A DNA stretch of 64,000 bases, from positions 4,570,309-4,634,308 of the forward strand of contig NOKP01000002.1 of the NCBI GenBank assembly GCA_002682825.1, in the 5' to 3' direction. The stretch is from Neonectria sp. B-13. Taxonomy: Eukaryota > Ascomycota > Sordariomycetes > Hypocreales > Nectriaceae. The first letter of the stretch is position 1. Each line of letters starts with the position of its first letter. Of this stretch, positions 43,647 through 54,914 are shown piece after piece. The translations under genes were made by a program, and so were the position numbers. Below the pieces are notes generated by a model. The model ran no database searches and was not told the DNA's origin. It worked only from the letters and a program-made list of their open reading frames with translations.

Positions 43647-46325
43647 TGCGGACGAGATTTTGAGAACAGATGCACAGCCTCGCTCGATTCAGTGTCGATG
43701 TGGACTAGACGTAGAAGCGTGGCGAAGAGATGGCTGAATTGCGGTTGAGTTGGTGAAGGGAGGAGGTGGCTACCCCGCGGCGTGGAGAGCTACGTAATCC
43801 ATGGATGTTTTTGTGTGTTGCAGTAGGGTACTGTTCTGTGCCTACCGCTTTTTGAATGTCTCACGTCTACACTAATACTTCGTATCTCTGTGCTCGTGTT
43901 GCCAGGGGCACGAACTACTTGCTAATGTCACGAACGAAGACGGGCCTAAACCAAATACATAGCTAAAGCTAGAGACTCTAGCCATTCTACTCCATACTTT
44001 AGTCACGTATTTTGTTCATGCCACCAGCGAGACTCCTCTGTTCAAAGGCAAGAAAAAGCCGCAAGGCAGAGTTTCTTGTTCTGGAAGGAGATGGACCCTT
44101 GACTTACACGTGTACTGTAGGCCGGGTGGTCATCTGCTTGATAAACTTGGCCACGCTAAAGCTTAATCACGGGCGCCTTCGCCACAGTCTAGCCCTACGG
44201 CTCAGGGGACTTGGACGGGCTTTTACCGTTACAGCTCAGCTTCATTCACCCCGTAAGCTCTCAACAAGAGCTCCTCCTCCCCAACGCAGGAATCCGTGGA
44301 GTAAATAAATAATAAACAAAAAAACAAAGACGACGGAACGGAAAACCTGCGGCGTTGCAGGGTGCTTTCTCTATTTTGGGGTACGGCGTTGACGGTTGGT
44401 GAGGGCGTGCTCTGGGCGGGAGGACAGCCCCATTGGGGTTTCGATAGGCGCCCGCCACGACCAAAGTGGGCGCTTAGCCAATCATCCCGACAACGAACGC
44501 CGTGCAGAACCTCAAACACCGAAGGTGTCTTTTTCTGGTGCGGTGGTCCGGTGATTGGCAGTATAGCGCGGGCTTACAGCAGGTACGTACAGTACGGACG
44601 GAGTCACTCACTCGCTCGTTCATTCATTCACGCAGCCCGTCATTTGTTGTCGGGTTCTTGGTTCCTGGCTGGTACAGCACAATGACGTCAGAGTCGACAG
44701 TCCAGGCCAGGCACGAGAGCTGACGGCGCAACTCAGTCCGAGCTGCTAACTGACCTAAGGCGACTTACAGCCCGGGCGGAACGAGCCTATCCCCGTTGCA
44801 GCTTTCGTCGTTCGAAAAATCGAAGTTTCAGAGCAGAAACCTGCGACGGGTTCCAGAAAACCGGTTTCCCGCTCGCCCACATCCCAGCCCGCAAAGTGGC
44901 GACGTCGTTGGCATTTCTTTGGATGAGATCGGCGCCTGCAAGTGAACCCCGGTTCTGCCCAGCCTCCAGGACCCCTTCTTTCCTAGTGCCGCTTTCGGAC
45001 CCTGTCGACAGGGGCATTTAACCATCGTGAGTTGCGCTTGGGTGCTTGATTGGACGTCAGCCTTCGACTCATCGTCACTGAATGCCACAATCCTGGTCGC
45101 CACGGCCACCGCAACACCACCGCAAGGCCACCGCTAACAGGCGTTTCCAGATGATCCTGCCCATTTGGATCCCCTCGTTTGCTGGTTGTTTCCCAAGCGG
45201 CCCTGCTGTCGCCAGTCAAGCTTCGGCCCAGCTCACCATCTCGTCCAACAACCCCGGCCTCGTCGTCCTCAGCCTCTCAGAGCGGACTTGCTAGAGGGGC
45301 TTTACTTGGGGGCTCGCAATGGCGTCAGAGTGCATCCTCAGACCAGGCCCGAGATGGCTCATCTTCCTATCGAATAAATGCTAGTCCTCCTCGCTGCCGA
45401 CCTGATGGCGAGATTTGGAAAGATGGGCATCATTCACCTATCGCTCCGTGGTGTCCCCTTGTCCTCTGCGTGAGTCACTATATATCTATCCAGCCTGCGC
45501 TCCATTCACTTGGTGGCTGCTATTGTTGATATCGATATCGTGACCCGCCCATTGTGCGAGTATCTACAAGTCAATTTAAACCGGAGCGCCTACATCCATG
45601 CTTGCGGCTGGGCCCAGGCGACAAAGTCAACCTCACCCTCGCCCTCAACCTCTCCTCACCGCAAAGCATCAACCGATCTCACTTGCAACGTCACTTCAGA
45701 CTCCCCGTCCTCAAATCTCTTGGCCAGAAAAGCGACCCGTATTCCCTTGGCTTTGTCTGGGAACATCCGTGCCCGAGACTCAGCCAGCGTCGTGACTGGC
45801 CACCCCGTTTGAGTGGGCGCTTAAACAACCCGACTCTCTCTAAGCGCTGCCGCCGACCACGAATAAAGGCCTTTTGGAGGACGTTTCCGTATTGAAGTGA
45901 TTCTGGCTTGGGAGATCCTATAATTGGACACTCTTATTGTGGAGTGACTCAGGTGAGCCTGCTGCTTTCATACAATCACCCACGCTTCTTATTGTCTTTG
46001 TTCCCCGTTCCCTTTCCCCCATTGTCTTCCAAACTCCCGCATACACCTGCGCACACTTGCACACACACACCGCACCACACCACACACACGCAAACCACTT
46101 AGACACAATGGAATCATAGAAGGCTAGATCCGGCATCTCTATTCACGGCTACTCTTTCCTTTGTCGTATTTCCTTACCAGTCTCGTGTTTTGAATTCTAC
46201 CTTAATATTCTTTTCCCCTACTTCCTCGTCGGCCGGCCGTCTCTTCTCCAACCTTTATTTTTATTTCTCTTCGCTTCCTCTCAGCGTCCCTTTAGACACC
46301 ATTTACCAACCAAAACAGACCCAAG
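43647..46325. other. Long divergent intergenic region (methyltransferase / PRM1)
   Basis: This holds 2.7 kb with only short, unconvincing frames on both strands (for example 44362-44685 and 45510-45895). It contains a perfect CRE-like palindrome TGACGTCA at 44683-44690 and AGGTACGTACAGTACGG at 44581-44597. The last ~400 bp are pyrimidine-rich with a CACACA tract, a probable PRM1 leader. A non-coding transcript is possible but not shown. Confidence 0.45.
44683..44690. promoter_or_regulatory. CRE/ATF-type palindrome TGACGTCA
   Basis: An exact 8-bp palindrome of the ATF/CREB consensus lies in the long PRM1 upstream region, 1.6 kb from the start. Eight bases can occur by chance in 64 kb; use as a site is inferred only. 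Confidence 0.35.
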
Positions 46326-48521
46326 ATGTTATTCTCACGGAAACACGACGACTCGGCGGTCTACCCGGCCGTCCCCGACTCCCTTCGGACAGACTCATTT
46401 GAGATGACCGAAATGCGCAAAACACAGGAGGCTCGAGCCGACACTGCGCCAATCTTCACACCATACCTCAGCCTCCGCTCAAGACTCTCCCAGATATGGC
46501 TCAACCGTTGGACCATCCTGCTGCTCCTCGTCCTAATACGGGTCCTACTACTTATCTCCGAGCTCGACGACAACGTTGGCGAGGCCAAGACCAAGGCCCT
46601 TTCGGCGTGCACAAAGGTGGAGGACATTGGTAGTGCCATGGCCTCCATGCCTCACTACCTATCCTTGGGCGTCAACGAAATGGCGGCTTCGGGAATTGAG
46701 AAGTCTATCGAAGCCATGGTGTTCATGCTGGACCTCATCATCACTGGCGTCGAAGCCATGATCGTCTTCTACATCAACTTCCTTACTGCTACATACACCT
46801 GTCTTATCACGGCAATGATCCATGGTAGTCTCGATGTCGTTGCTGATGTCACCGAGGACGCCACCAAATCCTTGAACGACCTCATCGACAAAGTTGTCAA
46901 GGAGATCGACTCCATTGCCGGGGATTTAGAAGACGGAATCAACAAGGTTGCCAAGGACATTGAAGACTCTGTATTCGGTGATATCCTCCCTGATATCCCT
47001 GAAGTCGACTTCAGCGAACCCGTCAAGGACCTCAAGGACTTTGACCTGGACGCAAAGGACTTTGTCAAGGACGTCCGGAAGCTGAACGAAGACCTTCCAA
47101 CGTTTGAAGAAGTCCAGAACCTCACCCAGGAGGCCATCTCCATTCCGTTCGACTTTGTTCGAAATCTCCTCAACGAAACGTATGGCGATTACAAGTTTGA
47201 CCGAGATGCTTTCCCCCTAGCACAGAAACAGGACCTGTCGTTCTGCTCCGACAACGATACCATCAACGGCTTCTTTACCAACCTGTTTGAGCTTATCAAG
47301 AAGGCCAAGACCATCTTCCTCGTTGTCCTCATCCTCCTCGCAGTTTTGGCCATCGTTCCCATGGCATGGCTCGAGATTAAGCGCTGGCGACGCGAGCAGC
47401 AACATGCTAGGCTGATTGAGAAGAATGCCTACGATCCTTTGGATGTGGTGTACATCGCATCGCGCCCGATGACTGCGACCTGGGGCATTAAGATCGCCTC
47501 ACGATTCAAGGGTAAGCGACAAATTCTGGTGCGCTGGTGCATTGCCTACGCTACTTCCGGCCCGGCCCTGTTTGTCCTGTCTCTCGCACTGGCCGGATTC
47601 TTCTCCTGCTTCTGCCAGTGGCTCCTGATCCGGGCTGTCAAGGACGAGGTCCCAGCCCTAGCCGCGCAAGTCGGAGATTTTGCCGACAACGTTGTCCAGA
47701 CTCTGGAGAGCGTCTCGGACGAGTGGGCCACGGACGCCAACTCTGTGGTCAAGGGCTTGAACGACGACATCAACAACGACGTCCTTGGCTACGTTACCAA
47801 CGCAACGGACGCTGTAAACGATACCCTGACAACGTTCCTCGACACCATGAATGACGGCCTCGAAACAGTCTTCAACGGAACTATTCTTCTGGACCCGATC
47901 AAGACAGTGCTGCACTGTGTTATCGGTATCAAGGTGGAGAGTGTACAGAAGGGTCTAACGTGGGTCCACGACAATGCTCATGTCAACTTCCCGCTCTTCG
48001 ACAACAATACATTCAGCCTGGGAGCCAAGGACTCGATCAACGGCGACTCAGATCTTAACACGTTCCTGGCGTCCCCGTCGTCTGTCACTACTGATGAAGT
48101 CACGGGGGCCGTCAAGTCCGTTACCGACTGGCTGCATAACAGGCTGATCCAAGATGCACTGATCTCCACCGGCTTGATCCTCCTCTACTTCATCGTCGTC
48201 CTCTTTGGGGTAGCCCGCACGTTGGCTGGCATGGCATCTCCGGACCGCGGTCGCGCTGAAGGCGGCATGCGCTACACAGGAGATGACCGGCCAGCCATGA
48301 GTCCCCGCGTGGGACACGACGGGTTCGAGGCGGAGCATGCGCATGGTACCACATTCCCTCGCTTTGGATCATCCTCCGGCGAAGATGTGAGCCAAACCAA
48401 GGCCCCGAGCATGGGGGGTGAGAAGTTCATGTCGGGCGCTACAGGCAGCCGAGCAACGCAGGTGGATGGACACCAGCGGAGCAGCTCGTACGGGCATTTC
48501 GACTCGACGGCCAAGTACTAG
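46326..48521 (+). CDS. PRM1: Plasma membrane fusion protein Prm1
   Basis: This is a single exon of 731 residues. Prm1 is a multispanning plasma-membrane glycoprotein promoting membrane merger in mating and hyphal fusion. About four to five hydrophobic segments occur in the family order: WTILLLLVLIRVLLLI (~60), a pair near 130-165 (MVFMLDLIITGVEAMIVFYINF), IFLVVLILLAVLAIVPMAWLE (~340), ALFVLSLALAGFFSCFCQWLL (~415) and LISTGLILLYFIVVLFGVA (~620). Large extracellular loops between them contain NET, NAT, NDT and NGT glycosylation sequons and paired Cys residues. The N terminus and the ~90-residue C terminus are hydrophilic. The length matches filamentous-ascomycete Prm1. Confidence 0.94.
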   Translation: MLFSRKHDDSAVYPAVPDSLRTDSFEMTEMRKTQEARADTAPIFTPYLSLRSRLSQIWLNRWTILLLLVLIRVLLLISELDDNVGEAKTKALSACTKVEDIGSAMASMPHYLSLGVNEMAASGIEKSIEAMVFMLDLIITGVEAMIVFYINFLTATYTCLITAMIHGSLDVVADVTEDATKSLNDLIDKVVKEIDSIAGDLEDGINKVAKDIEDSVFGDILPDIPEVDFSEPVKDLKDFDLDAKDFVKDVRKLNEDLPTFEEVQNLTQEAISIPFDFVRNLLNETYGDYKFDRDAFPLAQKQDLSFCSDNDTINGFFTNLFELIKKAKTIFLVVLILLAVLAIVPMAWLEIKRWRREQQHARLIEKNAYDPLDVVYIASRPMTATWGIKIASRFKGKRQILVRWCIAYATSGPALFVLSLALAGFFSCFCQWLLIRAVKDEVPALAAQVGDFADNVVQTLESVSDEWATDANSVVKGLNDDINNDVLGYVTNATDAVNDTLTTFLDTMNDGLETVFNGTILLDPIKTVLHCVIGIKVESVQKGLTWVHDNAHVNFPLFDNNTFSLGAKDSINGDSDLNTFLASPSSVTTDEVTGAVKSVTDWLHNRLIQDALISTGLILLYFIVVLFGVARTLAGMASPDRGRAEGGMRYTGDDRPAMSPRVGHDGFEAEHAHGTTFPRFGSSSGEDVSQTKAPSMGGEKFMSGATGSRATQVDGHQRSSSYGHFDSTAKY

Positions 48522-48763
48522 TATTAGCCTGGCATGCGAATGGAACCGTACGTGGTCGGTTTTACGGCAAGGGAAAGGTGTATTGCAGTCTTACTCCGGC
48601 CTGGCAGGACCATGCCGAGAGATTCCCTCCCTGCTGACTCCATGAAGCGATGGGAGCTATGATTTTGATGCACATGGACTGGCGTTGAGATTACTTGGAA
48701 ACGGAGGCAACTCGAATTCCTTATTGTCTTTTGTTTCTTTTGTTACCATCTAGGTTTGATATT

Positions 48764-48770
48764 TGAGTCA
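48764..48770. promoter_or_regulatory. Cpc1/Gcn4-type site TGAGTCA
   Basis: TGAGTCA is followed directly by CTCA, making the overlapping palindrome TGAGTCACTCA. It lies ~690 bp upstream of the tryptophan synthase ATG. TGASTCA is the binding site of the fungal amino-acid starvation regulator. Confidence 0.45.
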
Positions 48771-49067
48771 CTCAACTGGAGAGGGGGCCAAACAAGATAC
48801 CATAGTCGTTGATATATTTGCGTGGCTACTGGATAGAATGTCGGTAGGTCTGGGTCGTGGTCCGCACGGATTGATTATCTTTGTAGCCTGGATGGCAACC
48901 CAGATTGTTGATGACCTAGATTGAGACACAACATTACCCCAATACCCAAAAAAAACCTTATAGTGGTTATAAACTTGACGGGTCCCTTGTGACTTGTATT
49001 GCAGATGTGTAAGTCTACCATGTGTTGAGCAGGGGATAGTGGCATGATGAGAAGCGATGCGAGTTGG

Positions 49068-49074
49068 TGAGTCA
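49068..49074. promoter_or_regulatory. Cpc1/Gcn4-type site TGAGTCA (proximal)
   Basis: This is a second exact TGAGTCA, 379 bp before the ATG of tryptophan synthase, a gene controlled by Cpc1/Gcn4 in other fungi. Confidence 0.5.
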
Positions 49075-49452
49075 GGTTTATGAGCGGAGGCGAGTCAAGA
49101 CGAGAAGACTAGAAGACAATGGACGGTGAGAGGGAGAGTCATGACAAGATAGAGTGGACTGAGTGGAGCTTGGTGAGGCAAAGCAGATTACCTCTTTGGG
49201 CAAGTCCGGGTGCGGAGGTGGGGTTGTGTGCTGCAGGGCGGGAGCGCATGCAGGAGCAGGTGTGGCGGAGAGCATTCTTCCGGAATCGGTGGCGCGTTCG
49301 CCCTGGACAAAAAATCGTCGGATCAATGACAGCGACTGACTCTCGGTTCATAAAACCAACCGCTTCGCCCTCGTCTTTCTTCTCTCCCCCACCAAACACG
49401 CATCCTCTCATCCTCTTCCCTATTCGACGACAACTACGACGAATAAGACATC

Positions 49453-51917
49453 ATGGAGGCCATCAAGCAGACATTCCAGCGCTGCAAGGCGCAGAACAAG
49501 GTCAGTTTTTCTCTTGCTCCCCGCCCTACTTCACTGCCCCTCCTCGCACAAACCGCGGGGTAGTGGGTTGGCGGGTGCGCGAGCCTGCGCAATTCACAAC
49601 GAGACACGGAGAACTGACAATGGCTTCAATCCGTTGTAGTCAGCGCTTGTAGCATACGTCACTGCCGGTTATCCCCGACCCGAGGACACTCCCGATATCC
49701 TGCTCGCCATGGAGAGGGGCGGTGCTGGTGAGTCTCTAGGAGCGAGCCTTTCTTGGCCGCCTCGATCCTGACCTTTACAGACATCCTCGAACTCGGTGCC
49801 CCCTTCACCGACCCGATTGCCGACGGCCCGACTATCCAGACTGCCAATACTGTGCGTGACGACCCCAAGAGAACCCCCACAAGACTCTCTCAATTGGCCC
49901 TCGCGGCGCAGAATAGAATTGACCTTGTATCATAGATTGCCCTTGCGAATGGCGTCACCATCGAGTCGACTCTGGCCTTGGTCAAGGAGGCCCGAAACCG
50001 CGGCCTCAAGGCCCCTGTCATGCTCATGGGCTACTACAACCCCCTACTGAGCTACGGCGAGGAGCGCCTGCTCACGGACTGCAAGGAGTCGGGCGTCAAT
50101 GGCTTCATCGTTGTTGACCTCCCCCCTGAGGAGGCCATCTCGTTCCGTAAACTCTGCACCAAGGGCGGCCTTTCCTATGTCCCGCTTATTGCTCCCGCCA
50201 CCTCGGATACCCGAATGCGAATCCTCTGCCAGCTGGCCGATTCCTTCATCTATGTTGTCTCCAGGATGGGTGTGACCGGCGCCACCGGTACTCTCAACGC
50301 GAACCTGCCGGAGCTCTTGGAGCGAGTTAAGAAGTACAGCGGCAACAAGCCCGCCGCTGTTGGTTTCGGTGTTAGCACCCGTGACCACTTCTTGAGCGTC
50401 GGTAGCCTGGCCGACGGTGTGGTCGTGGGCAGCCAGATTATTACCACCATCAAGAACGCTGCCCCTGGCGAAGTCTCCAACGACGTCGAGAAGTACTGCG
50501 CCTACCTTTCCGGAAAGGGCTCCGACGAGACCACCCGCGAGGTTGGCATTATCGAGGCTATGGCGGGAGCCAAGGAACCTAGTGGAGAGAACGTTACCGT
50601 CAACGAGATCATCACTGCCCAGGAGGACAGCGATTTGGTGGCCCAGCTGGCCGCCCTACACGGCAAGATCCCTGAGCGATTCGGCGAGTTTGGTGGCCAG
50701 TACGTCCCCGAGAGCTTGATGGACTGCCTATCACAGCTGGAGGAGGGTTTCAACAAGATTAAAGACGACCCCTTGTTCTGGGAGGAGTACCGAAGTTACT
50801 ACGAGTACATGGGACGACCCGGCCACCTGCACATGGCCGAGCGACTGACCGAGTACGCTGGCGGCGCCAACATCTGGCTCAAGCGCGAGGACCTTAACCA
50901 CACTGGCAGCCACAAGATCAACAACGCCTTGGGTCAGATCCTCCTGGCACGTCGTCTTGGAAAGACTCGCATCATCGCCGAGACTGGAGCTGGTCAGCAC
51001 GGTGTTGCTACTGCCACCGTCTGTGCCAAGTTCGATATGGAGTGCACCGTGTACATGGGCGCTGTAAGTCCCCGCTGATCTACGTTTTCTGTCAGCAACT
51101 AACAATACTACAGGAGGATGTCCGACGACAGGCCCTGAACGTCTTCCGTATGCGACTACTCGGCGCTAAGGTCGTCGCTGTCGAGGCCGGCAGCAAGACT
51201 CTCAGAGATGCGGTCAACGAGGCCCTCCGCGCCTGGGTCGTTGACCTCGACACCACCCACTACATCATCGGTTCCGCCATTGGACCTCATCCCTTCCCTA
51301 CCATCGTCCGAACCTTCCAATCCGTCATTGGTAACGAGACCAAGTCGCAGATGATGGAGAAGCGAGGCAAGCTACCCGACGCCGTCGTGGCCTGTGTCGG
51401 TGGAGGCAGCAACGCCGTCGGTATGTTCTACCCCTTCGCCAACGACCCCAGCGTCAAGCTTCTGGGTGTCGAGGCGGGCGGTGACGGAGTCGAAACGAAC
51501 CGTCACAGTGCCACCCTCACCGGCGGGACCAAGGGTGTCCTACACGGCGTGAGGACCTATGTCCTCCAGGACAAGCACGGCCAGATTTCCGAGACTCACT
51601 CTATATCGGCTGGTCTCGACTACCCCGGTGTCGGCCCCGAGCTGAGCTCCTGGAAGGACAACGAGCGGGCCAAGTTCGTTGCGGCCACGGATGCCCAGGC
51701 GTTCCTGGGCTTTAAGCTGATGAGCCAGATGGAAGGCATCATCCCCGCGCTGGAGTCGGCGCACGGAATTTACGGTGCCATCGAGCTAGCCAAGACGATG
51801 AAGAAGGGCGAGGATCTGGTCATCTGCCTGAGCGGCCGAGGAGACAAGGATGTGCAAAGCGTGGCGGACGAGCTGCCCAAGCTGGGACCTCAGATTGGAT
51901 GGGATCTCCGATTTTAA
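49453..51917 (+). CDS. TRP5: Bifunctional tryptophan synthase (alpha-beta fusion)
   Basis: CDS join(49453..49500,49640..49727,49781..49851,49936..51063,51114..51917), 712 residues. It makes tryptophan from indole-3-glycerol phosphate and serine. The alpha domain (~1-245) begins [12 protein letters not shown], with [30 protein letters not shown] (conserved catalytic Glu and Asp), [12 protein letters not shown] and [12 protein letters not shown] ~65-residue linker leads to the beta domain (~305-712): [19 protein letters not shown] start (here [15 protein letters not shown]), [18 protein letters not shown] with the PLP lysine (~395), [28 protein letters not shown] and the terminal LSGRGDKDV. The four introns are 139, 53, 84 and 50 bp; the first follows codon 16. 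The alpha-beta order is the fungal arrangement (trp-3 in Neurospora). Confidence 0.97.
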
Positions 51918-52087
51918 GACAAGAATCACCAAGGAAGAGAGACGGTGAAGTGTAGGCAGCTTGGCGAGCTGGGATGGAAGCAATGTGATCATGACAGTAT
52001 TCGTGTTTGATTTTTGGTGGTGATGATACAATGGATGGCGTTTATATGAAAAAAGGGGGCTTTTGGTACATACAATACACAGAGATA

Positions 52088-52879
52088 TTATACCGTGATA
52101 GTGTCCTTGGCCTTGCTGGCCTTACTGACCTGGCCTTCGGTCACGTCGAGCTCCCTCAACAGAATAGCCTCCTCCTCGTCCGTCAGCTCCTCAAGTCCCT
52201 CCAGATCAGCTAGATCCAAGTCTCCCAGAGTAAAGGCGTCATTTGAGGCATTGGAAGCAGCCTTGAGCTCATCGAGTGTTGATTTACTCCGCATGCTCAG
52301 AGGGCCAGGCGTTGCAAAGTCGAGGGCGTACTGAATGACATCGTCGCGGTTCTCGATGGGCTTGGGCTGCATGCCCAGGGCGATACGCTCCTCGTTGAAG
52401 CGCTCCTGGATGGCGCGGCTCTGCATGACCAGCCAGCGCATGTTCCAGCCGCCGGGGCCGAGCTCCTTTAGGCGTGCAGGTTTGTTCTTGAGCAGGTACT
52501 CTTGGAGGCCGCCCTCGCGGCGGATGGTCTTGAGGACGCGGAGGGTGAGGCGGGTCTTGATGTTGGCGTCGAGTGCGGGGAGGTAGAAGCTCTTGACGTG
52601 GACGTTGGGGCGCCAGAAGCGACGGCTTTTGTTGCCCCACTTCTCGGCGACGTTGTTGCCGAAGCGAATGCGCGCAGCGCCGTAGAGGCCGCGGTTGGAC
52701 TGCTTGTAGATGCGGCGCTCGCCGTAGGGGTACGGCGGGATCAGCCGGTCGGGCAGCCGGTGCGCCTTGACCGTCTTGATCTGCTGCGGGAGCGTCGTGC
52801 TGAACGGGCGGGCGAGCATGGAGGAGAAGGAGGCCGAGACGGCGGCCAAGGGCCGGCGGGCGGGGGCGAAGGACGCCAT
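52088..52879 (-). CDS. MRPL24: Mitochondrial large-subunit ribosomal protein bL28m
   Basis: This is a single exon of 263 residues. The N terminus (ASFAPARRPLAAVSASFSSMLARPFSTTLP) is a typical presequence with a possible RPF/ST processing region. The L28 core follows: PYPYGERRIYKQSNRGLYGAARIRFGNNVAEKWGNKSRRFWRPNVHVKSFYLPALDANIKTRLTLRVLKTIRREGGLQEYLL is its conserved span (in part: SNRGLYGAARIRFGN and RRFWRPNVHVK). A fungal C-terminal extension follows (GPGGWNMRWLVMQSRAIQERF and an acidic tail). It acts in the mitochondrial ribosome. The gene lies 170 bp from the convergent tryptophan synthase gene. Confidence 0.92.
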   Translation of the reverse strand: MASFAPARRPLAAVSASFSSMLARPFSTTLPQQIKTVKAHRLPDRLIPPYPYGERRIYKQSNRGLYGAARIRFGNNVAEKWGNKSRRFWRPNVHVKSFYLPALDANIKTRLTLRVLKTIRREGGLQEYLLKNKPARLKELGPGGWNMRWLVMQSRAIQERFNEERIALGMQPKPIENRDDVIQYALDFATPGPLSMRSKSTLDELKAASNASNDAFTLGDLDLADLEGLEELTDEEEAILLRELDVTEGQVSKASKAKDTITV

Positions 52880-53345
52880 GGCGGGTGAAGCGAGGTGAGG
52901 GTATTCGGGGGGGGAGTTTTTCAGTCGTCGATCCGGAAGGAGAGCGGCGGCGGTGGTACTTCCGGGCTAGCGGCGAGGCATTGGGGGCCTCAATTGGCGT
53001 CCGGGGGTGGCGGCGGGAGGGCGTAGTTCAGCAGCGGTCCAGCTCCCATCCACATGCGCTGATGGTTTTGCCGTCCTTGGATGTGACGTGCCGATAAATG
53101 GGATGTCTCTTGGGAAGAGTTTTGGGAGTGACGCCCGGAGGCGCGTGATGTTCCGGCTCCGGGAAAGCTGGCGGTTGCGGCTTTGCGGGTGAACCTGCCA
53201 ATCAGGTGACTGCGTGTGCAGTTCGTGAAACCCCCACCAGGCCGATAGCTTGAGCTTCCCTTTACCTTTCTTTGTTCTGTTCTAACCGTCTAAGCTAAGC
53301 ACTCCTCAACATCTCTCCACCTCGGCAAGAGAGAGCACACCAACC
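52880..53345. other. Divergent promoter (MRPL24 / unknown 53346 gene)
   Basis: This is a 466-bp shared upstream region. It is GC-rich near MRPL24 and AT/CT-rich near the rightward gene. No distinct motif was recognised. Confidence 0.45.
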
Positions 53346-54482
53346 ATGTCCCTCTTCCCGCCCGTGGACGCGGCCGTCCTGCAGAACAACCCGGACTTTG
53401 CAAACCTCTACGGCAAACTCACTCACGTCGTCCTCAACCCCGACGGCTCGACCAAGGAGGACCCCGCCGCCAAGGAGCGGGCTGCGGTTCGGGAGGTGGG
53501 TTTGGGACGAACATAAACAGAACAGACAAGGCTCCAGGCCGAACGAACCCGCGAAGCTGACAATCGCAACCTGTTGGGCTTGTAGGAACTCAACCGTCGC
53601 CGTGTAGCAGCTGCCAAGGACCATCTGCTCACGCGCGCCATCGCCTCGGCCACGCCCGCAGACCCGACCTTGGCACCCAGGACGACGCGGCTGCGACCGC
53701 AACAGGCGTCACAGGCAGCTCCTCCGCCGCCATCGAGCCTCCCCGAGCCTCTCGTCGACCTCCTCCTCATCCTCCCGCCGCTGCTCGATCCAGACTCCCC
53801 GCCGCTCCCGCAAGACTCCCTCGAACTCCTCTTCGCCCACCCGCCCCTGTGCGACATCGAGGCCCTCCTCCCAGCTCTGGCGCCGCTCCTCGCCACCACC
53901 CTGCGCTCCTCCGCCCTCAGCCTGGCCCGAATCGCTCACCCCTCCACCAATGCGTCCTACCTTCACCGACACATCGCCGCCCTCCCGCAGACCCTGGCCA
54001 CTCTCCGCGACGACCTCGCCGCCGCCCAGTCCGCCCTCGTCGCCGACCGCCTCCGCAGCCTCACCGCCTTGACAACCCTCCTCCACGCCTCCACACAGGC
54101 CCTGGCCCACCTCGTCCGCGCCGTCGAGGCCAAGCACGGTGTTGTCGCCCGCAGCCTTGAACTGCGCGCTGCAGAGGTCAGCTTGCAGGCCCAGCACCAT
54201 GACGCCGACGCCGCCCTGGCCGTGGCTGCTGTCCGCCGCGACGTCTACACCCCCGAGGCTGTGGCCGCCCTTAAGAACTACGCCGCACACCTCCGGGATG
54301 CGAGAATACGTGGTGAAGAGCGTATCCGCGGGCTCAAGGCCGAGTTGGGAGAGTACGGCGTCGGGGTTGACGGCGGCGAGGGCAAGCAGAAGATGATGAA
54401 GGAAATCTCCCGAGTATATCGCGACATCGGCCGGCAGATGGACGATGTCAAGGGGGACTTGGAGCGGCTGCACCAGAGCTGA
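53346..54482 (+). CDS. Conserved fungal coiled-coil protein of unknown function (348 aa)
   Basis: CDS join(53346..53495,53586..54482), 348 residues, with a 90-bp intron (GTGGGT...TTGTAG). I do not recognise the family. The N terminus (SLFPPVDAAVLQNNPDFANLYGKLTHVVLNPDGST) is well folded and looks conserved. A Pro/Leu-rich segment follows (~100-150), then long Ala/Leu-rich amphipathic helices from ~160 to 340, probably coiled coil. The protein ends KQKMMKEISRVYRDIGRQMDDVKGDLERL, a helical motif typical of subunits of microtubule or kinetochore assemblies, so a cytoskeletal role is conceivable but unproven. GC content in the helical part is high, which makes the antisense strand spuriously open. 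Confidence 0.75.
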
Positions 54483-54914
54483 GTGGAAGTCACAAGCAAG
54501 AGGGATGATGGATTTACGTGACACGACGACGATACGGCGGGGATGTAGCGGTTATACCGTGATTTCTTTTTGAACCCTTGGCGAAGTGTTGCTCTCTACG
54601 ACTTATACCCCTTATTATCGCATCACAATAGAGCAGGCGAGATACAGAAAGTACGGTCTATTATCCAAGTACTCGTACATTGATTGATTTTGGCTTTTTG
54701 TCTCTGTCTGTTCTGTATAGGTCAAGAATTTGTTCCGACCCAGACCTGAGACTTGGGGGTATTTACAGTCCATCCCAGACCGGCACTCCCGACTCCTTAG
54801 ATTCCGCGAAGCTGTTCCGATCTACCTATCCTGGGGGAGAACCAAAAACGACGTGATCCAGCCTAACCGGACCACCCTCACACCCGTGCGCTCGCCAATC
54901 TACCTTCACATCGC
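54483..54914. other. Convergent 3' spacer
   Basis: This is the AT-rich 3' flank of the 53346 gene and the aminotransferase gene. No gene was seen. Confidence 0.45.

Larger units (their letters stand above)
48522..49452. other. Intergenic region upstream of tryptophan synthase
   Basis: This 931-bp spacer contains two TGAGTCA sites that fit amino-acid cross-pathway control and has no supported gene. The ~80 bp before the ATG are a pyrimidine-rich leader. Confidence 0.5.

Noticed and set aside
53709..54524. 271-codon minus-strand frame in the 53346-54482 gene
   Set aside because: It is an antisense shadow of a GC-rich coding exon; no conserved motif.
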